A program made the translations under genes and the position numbers. A stretch of 64,000 nucleotides of DNA from Cornus controversa (lineage: Eukaryota; Streptophyta; Magnoliopsida; Cornales; Cornaceae), in NCBI GenBank assembly GCA_026545225.1, contig CM048845.1, positions 101,862,033-101,926,032 on the forward strand, read 5' to 3'. Position 1 is the first letter of the stretch; each line of letters opens with the position of its first letter. Below are positions 11,697 through 24,621 of this stretch, in pieces. The notes below the pieces were generated by a model. The model did not search any database. It was not told the DNA's origin and was given only the letters and a program-made list of their open reading frames with translations.

Positions 11697-12247
11697 ATGG
11701 TTCGTGTAAGCAACGCAGTGATCACAATCTTAAACTTTGTGACACTAGCTTTATCGGTCATAGCCATAGGGGCATCGGTCTGGTTTTACCACAGCCCGGG
11801 TTCGGTCTGCCAAAGAGTCTTCCTCCAACAGCCTCTCCTGATAGCGGGTTCGGTCGTATTGGCCGTGTCGTTGTTGGGTTTGGTCGGTTCGTGTTGTAAG
11901 GTGTCGTGGTTGTTGCGCTTATACTTGATCGTGATGTTTCTGTTAATTGTGGGACTGCTCGGTCTTATGGTGTTGGGGATAGCAGTCACGAACAAGGGAG
12001 TCGGTCGGGTCACATCGGGGATAGGTTTCAAGGAGTACCGTATCGCAGATTTCTCCAATTGGTTGCAAAATAATGTGGTGAATGACAAAAACTGGTATAA
12101 GATCAAAAGTTGCATGGTTGATGCACAGGTTTGTAAGACTCTAGCAGGCGCAGCCACAGCCAAAGGCCGAGTCGCTGCCGACGATTTCTATAAGACTACA
12201 CTATCTCCCACCGAGGTACGTACTTACAAATCTGTTAAGCAATTTCT

Positions 12248-12281
<34 letters not shown>

Positions 12282-13378
12282 AACCATTTGATAAAGACAC
12301 ATATATGTATTAATGTTATATTCGCTAGCAAGTTCATATATAAATATAAATCTGTATGATACTTGGTAAGGATTATTTATATTATGATACCATATAGAAT
12401 TGGGTGTAGGATGTATTTAGAATTTTTCATCAGTAATGTATTCTTTGGTTGTACTATTTGGATTGCAAGACATGCGAATATGTTGACGAAATTTCCATAA
12501 TATATGTTTAGAAGTTCCAATATGTGATTTTTTTTTTTTTTTGGGTAAATGTTTCATAATTTTAAGGCTTAGGAGATTTTTTTTAATTTTGAAAATAAAT
12601 GATAATTACTCAACTGTTATTAAAAATTATATGTTATTTAAAGTTTCTAAAATAATGTTTTTTAACTAACAAAAAGATATGATTTCTCCTGGTTTTTCTT
12701 TTCTTTTATTTATTTTTCTTAATGGATTTGTCAAAAACACTCTGCTTTAGCTGGCTGGTCCAAACAATGGTTAACAACCTTATATATTTCCATCAATTAT
12801 ACTCTTTGTTGTGTACAGCACAAAAATCCGTTATAGAATTATTTTTGTTGTGAATTATCCCTCATAGTCCATGCTTTAATTACATTTAGAAATTTAGAGT
12901 CTTGTGAGGTTTGTCACTCTAAATCCGCAACGGATTCGATCCGCACGAATTGACGAATTTTTTGCGCACTCCTAAACCGAACTAAGCAAATCCTTACTAG
13001 CTAGTTGGTCTAATGGTTGTCATCCAAAATGAAAGTTGAAGTTAACTCTGGATTATGGTTCCCAAATTTCAGTCTGGTTGCTGCAAACCACCAACTTCGT
13101 GTGGGTTCGAGTATCAGAACGCGACCTTCTGGGCAAACGCCAAGTCAGGGCCGGCGGTGTCAGACAGCGACTGCAAGACATGGAGCAATAACCAGACAGC
13201 GCTATGCTTCGACTGCAACTCATGCAAGGCCGGATTTCTTGCCAACATCAAGAAAGAATGGAGGCTAGTTGCCATCATCATTACTTGCTTCCTAGTAGTA
13301 GCAATCGTTGTTTACTCCATTGGTTGCTGTGCTCTCAAGAACAATAAAGAACACAGGAGATACAAAGCCTACCCTTGA
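11697..13378 (+). CDS. Tetraspanin, copy 2 (2 exons)
   Basis: Exons are 11697-12215 and 13073-13378 (donor GTACGT, acceptor TTTCAG, phase 0), encoding 274 residues, the usual plant tetraspanin length. It begins MVRVSNAVITILNF, typical of the family. Membrane segments lie at about 8-29, 45-66, 72-97 and 238-261. The extracellular loop carries FSNWLQNNVVNDKNW, GCCKPP (175-180), CGFEYQNATFW and DCKTWSNNQTALCFDCNSC. NAT and NQT are possible N-glycosylation sites, and cysteines are conserved with copy 1. The intron (857 bp) contains a (TA)n run at 12250-12278. A (TA)n run also begins six bases after the stop. It is clearly a tandem paralogue of copy 1, with a shared leader motif and identical intron position. 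Details such as the GFE-NAT-W and DCKxWSN strings, plus linkage to AAE17 and CAS, favour the TET11/12 branch, but only a tree can decide. Confidence 0.95.
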
Positions 13379-13381
13379 ACT

Positions 13382-13414
<33 letters not shown>

Positions 13415-14481
13415 TACATACATTGTTCTTTCTATAGTTTTAGATTTTTTCACATGTCTACTGGGGTACTATATAGTTTTACATTTTTTTATATGTCTAC
13501 TAGTGCTATTAAGTTTATTACGACTTCAATGTGTGACCTGAGCTTACTTGATAATACTTATTTATTCAAGTATAGTATACATGAGGTTCTGATGTGTGCT
13601 ATGCCCTAATTTTCTCTCTGACACCGACTGTAAAAGGGTTGTGGAAACCACATCACGGATCCGTAGAGTCGGCCCCTATCATTGCTCTTTAATTATTGTA
13701 TTTATATAATCACCTCTTATTTGTATAATATTTCAATTCTCTTGAATTTTCAAACGAATTCTCATTTGGGTCATCAAATTAATAGCTTCAGTTGAGGTCT
13801 CTGCTTTTCTTTTGCTCTCTTTTTTCCTTTTATTTTAGCGTCTTTTGTAACTTTCTTCTCCTTATGATAACTTTTAACATTTATTTTACATATAATTTCA
13901 AGTGTGCCTATTTGGCATTCTGTAATTTTTACTTAAATGCCTTATCTAATAAATTGTCAAGTGTGTTTGAAATGCAGCATTTGAAGTACTTTTCAAAAAT
14001 ATACTCCTTCGATATATGATTTATATGCATATATAAATCTCTACTGTCAAACAATTCAAATGTCTAGGTACAGGGCTCTTGAAAATTCATTTTTTTTTTA
14101 AATGAGAGAGTAATGGGAAAAGAAAGGAAAATGTTAATCTTTTTTCTATGATTTGTGGTATCTTTTCTTTCACTAGATCCACAAAACTAAATGGAAAGTA
14201 ATAAACTTTCATGAGTTAAGCAAATTTTTCACTGGAAAAAGTTAGCAGACAAAATAAGCCAGCCTGATAATTCAATTCCTGCTGCTGTTTTTTTTTTTTT
14301 CTTCCTATTATTAAGATTTTATATAATTAATATTGCAAAAGAAAAGAAAAGTAATCAGTTTATATATATATATGACCTGATACCGAAAATATTTCAATGG
14401 TAATATATGTGATTTTCCAAGTTACAATCTCTCATTATTTTCATTCATTTCGATCTTTAAAAGAAAAAATGTATCTAAACA
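13379..14481. other. Convergent intergenic region
   Basis: This stretch separates tetraspanin 2 (+) from the 3' end of the acyl-activating enzyme (-). It holds a (TA)n microsatellite (13384-13412), T-runs at 14092 and 14289, and no gene. In Arabidopsis, as I recall, the At5g23040 gene occupies this slot; no trace of it is visible here. Confidence 0.55.
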
Positions 14482-14487
14482 TTTATT
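14482..14487 (-). promoter_or_regulatory. Probable polyadenylation signal of the AAE gene
   Basis: AATAAA on the - strand lies 107 bases after the stop codon of the acyl-activating enzyme. This is a typical distance for a plant near-upstream element. Confidence 0.5.
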
Positions 14488-14593
14488 CGCAATAAAACTG
14501 CTGACAATGAGAATCAGCCAATATTCATGTGATGAAAATAACCGAACACCCATTATTTTATCTTACCAAAGTGCCTTTATACAGATAACAGTA

Positions 14594-17500
14594 TCACAAC
14601 TTAGAATTTTGGTCAATTTCAGCAAGTTGTTGTCTCAAGACCCTTCTCATAACCTTATTTGTTGCTGTCCTTGGAAGAGATGCGACTGGCACAATATGAG
14701 AAATCTGCTCATTTAAACATTATTAAGTAAACAAGTACCTTGAGAAAACCAGACAAGAGAAATGTGTAATACGGTATATAACACGTTAACAGTGAAACAT
14801 CTCACGGGAATCAAACATTTGAAGATAGTTTATACCTTAAATAAAGGGTTTAGTTTCTTCTGCACTGCTAAATTGAAAGCCTTTTTCAACTTATTCAGGT
14901 CCGGTGTTGAATCATTTGAATCTTTGAAAACAACGGCAATTACCAACATCTCAGGCCCACCTCCAGGAGGTGGCACTCCAATGGCTGCTGTCTCAAGGAC
15001 ATTGTTATCGACCGCATTGCAGATGCGTTCAATTTCAACTGAACTTACCTGTCCAAATAGAACGAGATAGTTAATGCAATCACACATAAAAAATGGCTTC
15101 TACCCATACTAAGAACATGTGATCTCTACTGAAATCTCTCCCCTCATAAGTCCAGTACTGGTGGTGCCTAAAAGATGTCAATACATCATCAGCCACAACA
15201 TTAATTAGATAATACATTTTCAATTTATAGTATGCTTCTAAAATGTGCAGTCGGGTCAAGCAGTTTGTATTGGGCATCCTATTTATATTTGAATACTTGG
15301 GCAATTAGACTCCCATAAGCACCCTGTATCTTGTGTACGAGGCAAGCAATTCAAATATAATCATTTCGACATTAACAGGTTTCACTGAGATAAATACAAG
15401 CAGGAGAATCAAAACATTTTGAATGCCATTTTACGTCCAAAAAAATATGAACATTTTTAAGAAAATAAAGGAAAACTTCAAAACAAGTTATTTATACCAT
15501 GACTGTTAGATGGATCATCTCGTAATAGGTCCTGCAGTAGGGCAGTGATACGACCTACATTTTCAACTATAGTGTCCAAGAATTATGATCTCACCAATTG
15601 CAAGTTATAGTAATTTATTAACATATCTCTCATAGATCATATTTTGTGAGGCTAAATGCAGACCTTGATACCCCCAAGGTTCATTGTATCATCTGAGCGA
15701 CCATGTGCATGATAGTATCCTCTAGCAGTACGCTCAAACACATCCCCATGCCTTCGTAGAACCTTCACGAGGAAAACCAATAAGAAGAGTTTAAGTGGAA
15801 GATTCCCATCATTAAATGTTTTAAGTAAGCTCAATTCCACACTCGTCTAAAGTCGTTGTATTGTCTGGCTCACCTTTCCCTTCCAAACAGGCATTCCTTT
15901 GAAATAGACATTATAGTGGTCAGCATTCAATAGTGTGCTTGAAGCTCCAAACATTAGGGGACCAAGAGCCAATTCACCCATCCCAGGAATATCTGGTGGC
16001 TACAAAATAAGGAATTAGATAATTTCAATGCTTTATATAAACATTTTTTGAAGTAGATGAAATTTTTCTATGAAACTGTTGAACAAGTATAACTCACTAA
16101 AAAGATTCATGACGGAAAATAAAAATGGATTAGAAATATAACATATGCTGGGACTCCGGGAGGATTGACCGGTTTTTAACGTTACTTGATCTAGTGGCAA
16201 AAGCTCGGACTGTTGCACATGAAAAGCGGTTTTAAATCTGAGATCAACCGCATTGGGCAAATATTGACAGAGGTAGGTCTGTACCCAGTTCTCTCCTACC
16301 AACATTCTTTATTAAAGGGCACCAATACTGATAAACGATCGTTTTAATATTATACAGCCAATAAGAAGATACAGTGTTGTAAAAAATTTCTAAGGCACAG
16401 CCCAATTTGCAAATTCAAAGTTGTGTACTGGATCGGTGACCACCATGAAAAGATTACTCTTCCACAGAAACATACATATGGTCATATGTCGTTCTAATGT
16501 TATTGCAAGTAAATGGCAGGAAAGAAAGACCATTCCTTCATTAGGCACTGTCAACACATACTTGCTCTATAAGTAGGAATAAAGATAGATAGTGACAGAG
16601 TACGAATTTCAAACTTCTAGGAGAAAATGAAAAATGGGGTAGCTTTGCAATGCAAATATTGATTGGAGTGCATTTATTGAAAATATATGTATATATAGCC
16701 CATGCATATTATATTCCATTCTTTGTACAATTTTATAATGCAATTACTTTTCCTTTCCAAAACAATGATCCAAACTTCATTTTAAAGTGCCATTTTGCCG
16801 GATAAAAAATGGAAACTTTTTAAAAACACTTCAAAAACTGAAAAGGAAACATAAAAAATAATTGAAAACACAAGGACACTTGAAAATATAGTTTAATCTA
16901 TTAATGAGCAAAATAACTCAAATAATTAATAATGAACATGTTTAAGTCATACATGTTGAATGTGAATAAATTATCAGAATACTATCAACACTGATTTTGA
17001 TAATTTGATAGTGAAATATAATTATAAAAGATATTAAAACATATTTTTCACATGTAATATTCAATTACTATAAGCAAATACTACACTATGAATATCATAA
17101 GTTGGATTTATAAAAAATAAATACATAAATAATAGGCTTGGACTGTATAATATGCACAAAGAAGACATCTTGACGCAAGTTAAAATTAAAACAACAACTC
17201 AAGTAAATAAGTAGCAAGCTAGGCTATATGTTCACATATGAGAATTATGATTGGATCTTTTTTAAAAATTGGGTATTGCCTTGTTTGAGTTTTTGTAAAT
17301 GCTGCTACGATAAATTTCTACCATTTTGACATGTTTCAATCATTTTTCAGTATTTTCCAATGGAATCAATTTTATCTCACTGGGAATATATGGAAACATT
17401 TCTACCATTTTAATGAAAAGAAATGTTCATTACCCAGTGCTGGTCCTAGTGTTGAAAGGGGTAAACTAGTTACAAACCTAACAATTAACATTACTATATA

Positions 17501-20500
17501 CAAAATTACTGCTCTCAGAACCTAACCTAGGATCTCACGGATGGGAGCCTGAGATATTACAATTGCACTAAATAAGACCTCTCCAGTTCTTGGCGATGCT
17601 TAATCCTTGTTTCAGATGAAAACGAAAGGAAAATTCAATCGTTGTTCTAGACATAAGGTTGAATGGTGCTTACTATAGGAATTCCATCATTGCCGAGAAT
17701 AAACAAACTGCAGCCCATAGCTGGTGTGCTAAAAGCAGCCAAAGATTGAGCCTGCAATAAGGACCCAGAAACAAATCCACCGCCAATCTCTGTACCACCA
17801 CAATACTCAATGATAGGCTTGTAATGTGCTCTCCCCATCAGCCATAGGTATTCATCTGCATTAGATGCCTCACCAGTGGAACCAAAGCAACTACCAAATT
17901 AAAAAAAAAAATTTATTGAGATTAACAAAATTTTTGGAAACAGAATCTCAGATCAAATATAATGTATTTCCAGTCGCACATCTATGTGTGTGTGTGTGTG
18001 TGTGTATACACATATATATTTTGCTGCTACATTAAGAATAAACAAGCTCAAGGACAATAGCCAACTTACACTTACCGGATGGCAGACCAATCATAGTTAG
18101 CTGTACAATTTGTAGCTTTCCATGCCCTTACAATACTTGGGATCACACCAAGCATCGTTACTTTAGCATCCTAGAAAAGTTGCAGGAGATAGTCAAATGA
18201 ACATAACATTAAAGAAAACTCCAAAAACTTAGACATGAGAGATGTCAGAAAAGTACTTTCTCCCCAAGTTCTTTATCTAATATGCTTTATCCCCAAGTTT
18301 CTGTAAACCATTTAACTCTATTAAGCAATACTATTATCATGATTGCGGACATGATCTGGACTATTTTGCATGCATAGGAAAATGTAAAGAAATCGAGTAA
18401 AAATGTTAATTGCATGAGAGAAGCAAAAATATATTATCAGATTGATAGGTTAAGTTGCATGATTTCAGAACTATGCAGCCAAAATGACAGGTAATCAGAG
18501 ATGAGGCTTTAGCCACAGAAATTGAAGAATTCTCATTCTTCTGGCAGATATTTGCTTGTCAATGTGATTAGTCATAACTCATAATCTATGACAAACGAAA
18601 CATTTATTTGCCTAATATACTGTAGTATCATCTTCTAGGGCATCTAGGAAATACGGCTGTGGTATCCAAGAACATAGAGTGAACAGACCAATGGTACCAT
18701 AGCTTATATTTATTCTGTTTATACAGAAGTCAGTCAATCACTTTGCAATTGACTCGTTTCTTAAAGTTTCATGCACTTCTCTTTCATAATTAAAGTTTCT
18801 GTACTGTTTCTTATCAAACCAATAACAGTTTCTCTTTCCAGCACTGTTACTCTATTCACTATTACATTGTAATTACGTACTATAAATCTCATGCCCAAAA
18901 ATCCTTGTTCCTAGCAATAACCTTGAATGAAAGTAAATGTTTACCTAACAAGCTTTCTTATAAGTACATGTATGAGAATAGAGCACTCAACTCAAGGCGC
19001 GCACACATACACAAAAGGCCTTTCTGCAGCATGCATATGCCATAACAGAATCAGGTCAAAAATCAAGACAAACTAAATGAAGAAAGAACATTAAGATTTA
19101 AAGAAAATTGCACATCTTTTCTCTTGTTGTATAAGATAGGAATATGCATTAAAGAAGAGGAAATTAATATGATGTTATTTTGCAGATTTTCTCTAGAACA
19201 ATTTCTGTATCAAGAAATATTGAACAACTAAAACATCTAAGAAACAGACTATTTCAGCAACACTGAGTCAAAGCTAATAGTTCGGACAACAATGAGAAGC
19301 ATAAAAAGAAACGACTACAGAAAAAAGGCCAAAACTCAGCAGGTTGTCACTAAGGAAAAAAGTTTACACCTGTACAAACTTGGCAAAGCCAGAACCGAGG
19401 GGAGATCCATTATACAAAGCCATGAATGCTCCATTCAACAATGAAGCATAAAGTAGCCAAGGCCCCATCATCCATCCAAGATTAGTGGGCCAAGCAACAA
19501 CGTCACCTTTACGGATATCCATGTGACACCAACCATCTGCAGCAGCTTTGAGAGGTGCTGCAAGGGTCCATGGAATTGCCTTGGGTTCCCCTACAAATAA
19601 ATCCAGTCAAGCCTGTTAGCCTGGTTTGATTCAATCATTCTATTTTCATTTGAGTTAAATGATAATGTTCAATTCCTTTTGTTTTTAATAGGCAAAATGT
19701 ATCATTAACTCACTTAGTTCTTAATTTAAAAATTCATATGTGCAAGTGTTCAAAAAGAATAAAAAATAAGACCCCGACTTATGGAAGATATTTCAGATCA
19801 GAAAAGTATGACCTATAAATGCAGGCAGTTTTTGTAATTGCATACATTGTCAACTGCAAGTTATTTCCTTTATTATGTATTTATGTTGTGCATGTAGTGC
19901 CAAACGTTATTTCTTATCCCTACTCCCCTATTGCTATTCTCCGAGAAGAAATGTAATTCACCACGCTTGACTACAATTCCAGAATGGACCAAAAAAGGAA
20001 AGCAAGAAAAAAAAAATGATACCATCAAGGCTTTAGATCAAGAGGTACCTCCTCCCGTATGTGGAGGTTGAGGGTTCAAGTCCCCAGTTGGGCAATAGCA
20101 TGTATGTGTTCTTGCCTACCCAAAAATAAAAATAAATAAAAAATGGAAAAGAAAAAAATGACAGGAGGTCAGACGCACACAACACAGTAATAGATTATAG
20201 ACCACAATTGCATAGGAGTTTGTACTGTTGCATTTGCTATACTCAAAGAAGGAAATCAATTTGAAGAGGCATAGGGAAAAATATTAAGCAAAGGAACAGA
20301 GCCTGTACCAAAGGAAAAAAGGAGGAAAAACATTGGGAAGATGTGGAATTTTCCAAATATATATTATATATATAATATTGAAGGACTATGATCGTATCCC
20401 TAGGTTCTGATGTCAAAGGCCTGATCTAGACCTCGAAAGAGGTTGAATAACTCTTACTAAAAATTAACAAACTCTTAACAGAAATAAAAAATTAAACTAC

Positions 20501-23500
20501 TTTGAAGCATGTAAATACATCATGTTTACACATATAAAACAAGTAAATAGAGAAATCAGCCACACATATGAATACACAATTTTTACATGAAAAAATCATG
20601 AGACCTAGTTCAGGTTGGTCAAATCCACTATGAAAAAAGGTTTTACAACTAGGTTAACCAGACTCTAGCCCAAGAATTCCCTAGTTACTTTTGACCCAAA
20701 CTCACGCTGAACATCCTTCTCAAACTCCCCTGCTGCCAGTCAATGAATCCGCTCCTCGCACAACCCACTCCTCTTTTAACACATTTATCTACATGACTAA
20801 TATTGTCCATTCTTCATAGTTGTGTGAAAAATGCTTACGGAGTTGAAATATCCTTGTAGTCCTTGGACTGTTTGTTCAACACGCAAATCAAACTCACCAT
20901 CTAGATGTATGACGATGAATGCAAAAACAAAGAAAACCCTAGATACGGATTGCTAGACCGCACTCAATATGATCATATGTACTTGAGTTATGCTTACATA
21001 GATGTGTGTAGTTTTTTGAAACCATAAGATCTAAAAAAATAGAGCATAGAAGCATAAAAGGGTTAGGGTTGAGAGAGTTTGAATCCTATTTGGAAACTTA
21101 ATGATGCAGCTTCGATCAATCGAGGTTAAGTTTGATCAATCGAAATTACTCCAATGGCTTTTAATTGATCCATCAAACAATCTAAAGAGCCATGCCCTGG
21201 CTTTATTAGGATTTAAAAAAATAGAAACTTCTAAAGACATTCTTATGCATACCAAAAGAGGTTTTTATGAATCAAAATATGTAATTTGGAAACCCTAACA
21301 TGCTAACAAGATGAATTCATATGAACATGAATCCTAATTTTTAGTGAGTGGCAATTACCTCTTTGCCCTTGCTTGAAGCTTTGAATTCCACTTTTACCCT
21401 TGGACAGAGGTAACTCAACTTACTATACTAACTTTTTGAACACTAATGTTCATATTGGTCCTGATAAAAGCTTCTGGACGTCAAGCTACCTAATGCAACC
21501 CTCCTCTTTTTTCCGGGCTTGGGACCGGCTGTGTAAAGATATGGCACTAAAAGACTCCAAGTTTCGAATGAAATTAGCCAACTTTTATTGACCACACACA
21601 CGTAGAAAACTAACTAATTAGCAGCCTGCTCTAAGCAACTTCAATAGATTTAATCCGAGCATGAGAATTTTATTGCATTCAATCAATGTTGCAGAAACAC
21701 AACTTCCACCCTTTAATATGTAACAGCATTTCCCATTTTCTTTTCTTTTCTAGAAAACATAATCCTAGTATATTACATCCTGAAAATCTAAAAAAGTTGA
21801 AATTTTAGTTATCATTGATGTTGTCATGCAATTTTTGAAAAAAAACTGGAGAAAAAATTTGGATTTCATTTACATGAAAGACGAAAAAAAATACTAAAAT
21901 GAAACTCATAATGGGTATAGTCAATTATTTGTGGTTCTTAGAAACACCAACCTGCTGCATATGAAAATGAATAGAAGGATTAAGAAAACTGACACCTTCC
22001 CCATCGCCCCCCCCCCCCCAAAAAAAAAAAAAAAGAGAGAGACAGAGAGAGGGGAAAACTTTTGAGATAAAAAAAATGTTTTATCTTTATGCTACCTGTA
22101 GTTCCAGAAGAAAAAAGGATATTTGTGAATGCTTCAACTGGTTGTTCTACTGCAATATATTCAGTTTCTCTGCAAGTATTGATATGAAAGACGAAAAATT
22201 ACATCACCAGAGTTAGAAATTTTGCATCATCAGCATCAGAACTTTAATAACACTAAATGTTTCAAAGCTGGAGAGATTATTTAAAATAATTTCTAAAAAA
22301 AATACCTCTATATAATTTTTTTTACTAAAGCATTGACAGAAATAAAGCACAATGTTGAGATGACCATATAATTAGTCAGCTACAGCATTATAATATATGA
22401 AGAAAAATAGTTAAATTGATGTCAAAGATTGATTTTATCCATGTACAAGATGCAAAGCAGGAGATAACATGAAAAGGGGTCAATCAAGAATTCATATGGA
22501 GTCCACTTGGGACCTCTTCTAATCAAATTTTTGGGTTTGTTTGGGTTATATTTAATGGCTATTTTAGATTAATTTGCAACCGGTATTGTTTCAATTGCGT
22601 CACCGCATGTTTCATGAATCATGAGTAAATGATATTCCCGTAACTTCCGATTTGCTTGACATGCACTGCGGCAGTGCTCAGGGTTCTATTTTGTATCTAG
22701 ATATGGTCTAGAACGATTTCATTAGTTGAAAGAAATTTCTAAATTTTAAAGTCATAACACCGGTAAAGATGGAAAAAAGGTCCAGCAGCCCATAAAGATC
22801 TATGTAATCTTTCAATTCTGTTCTAGTACTTGTTTCAATTTTCCATGTAAATTTATTGATGACGGAGGGTTTTGACGTGTCTTTTCTGATTTATTGCTGT
22901 AGTAAAACATATGTTTATAAAAAATATATCTATTTTATTTAAAATATTATCTATACCACAAATTAGACTCAATAATAGGTAGCTTTATTTTTGTCTCCTA
23001 GTGCAGTCTTATATTACAAGACTCACAATGGAACCACAGGTCCTTCACAACTTTGTGTGCACTACAGTTCTTTGTGTTTACCAAACTCAATAAAGTTCAT
23101 GATCCATGTGAATGCATGTATCTTCCATGCTTATTGGTTGTGATACTAATGAAATACCTCTAATATTTCCATACATTTCTGGAAAGCCATTTCAGAAGGC
23201 ATAAGGTGTGCAAAAATGTGGAAATGCAATAGGTATATCATTTTATAAAATGCATATATAAGATTTTGAGCACTGGAGCCAGAGTGAGTGAAATGGCTGG
23301 CCAGTGCTTGTACATGCATCATTTCAGTAGAACTAGCTAATTTCATAAACCTAGCTATCTTTCACAAAGTTTTAATTACCGTACTATCTGTCTACTTTTC
23401 TTTCTTTTTCATTTATATTCCTTTCCTCAAGTAGGGAGCTGAAGTGGGGTTTTTGGTGACTCAAGGTGTACTTTACATCAGAATTTGTAATTTTATGTAC

Positions 23501-24573
23501 AGCTTGCGAATATGATTCCATTAGTTAAAAAATTTCTCACTTACTAAAGAAAGAAACAAATGCCGAAAGAGGAAAAAGAATAAAAAGAACAAATAGTATC
23601 CATTACAATCTACTAGCGAAATGACCATATTAACAAATGACTACCTTAGAAAATAGTGACCCTAGTAGTACATGCTACCAGATAAAGCACAAAATTTAGT
23701 CCTACAAGATACTTTGCTCAGTGCTCACCATAAAATCAATATGACCAAAGCAGTTCCTTTGATATTTTACTTTCCATAAGCGTAAAAATATTCAGGATAG
23801 GATCATTTCTCAACAAATGCAAAATATAATATCACAACCAGCTTCCTTCTACATGGAATAGGTTAAGAACCACTCCCATGAATTCTGATCTATCAAGTTT
23901 CTTTAACATTTTTATTCAGTTTCATAGTAGAAAAAAGGGGTTATTTGTATATAACCCCCTTCGAATATAACTTGTTTGCATATAACCTCCTTGTACTAAT
24001 ATTTTTTTCACATTACTCCCTTGTATACCAAATCAGTTGTTGCACATAAACTCTTTTCCATCTCACAGCCGTAAAAATAACAATGGGATTTCTATCACAT
24101 GCAGCCAGCCAGCCACGTTGCCTGAATATTATTAAAATGTCTCTCAACGCTATTCTCTCTCTCTCTCCATGTCCTCATCGCGGCATCACCCTCAATGTCT
24201 TATAGTCCGATTTATTAGGTCTCTCAAGCTTTCGCTCTCACCGTCCAAACCCTTCCTTATCAAAACCTAATTGGTCAGGTATGATTTAATTGGTAGCTTG
24301 ATTGTCTATTTGGTTTTGGTTTGAGGGTTTACAAAATCAGTAGCTTAAGTTCTCTGTTCCTGCTGTTTTCTCTCTCTCGTAATTCATTTGTGCTTATTGC
24401 TTTAAAAAATGCATGTTTCCGTGAGGTTCATATAAGATGATGATGTTGCTTCTGAAGATTATGCCTCTGAAGAGCATTGTTTTTATCAAAATGATTATGT
24501 TTCGAAACAAGATAAAACTAAGTTGACTGAGAAACAACAACTCAGTTTACATCTCTCATTACTCAGGTTAAAA

Positions 24574-24621
<48 letters not shown>

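Noticed and set aside
11786..12163. 125-codon frame antisense to tetraspanin 2 exon 1
   Set aside because: It is a shadow of the real exon on the other strand.
13000..13030. Possible tRNA/SINE A box (AGTTGGTCTAATGGTTGTC)
   Set aside because: No B box or stem structure follows; the stretch is the 3' part of the tetraspanin 2 intron.
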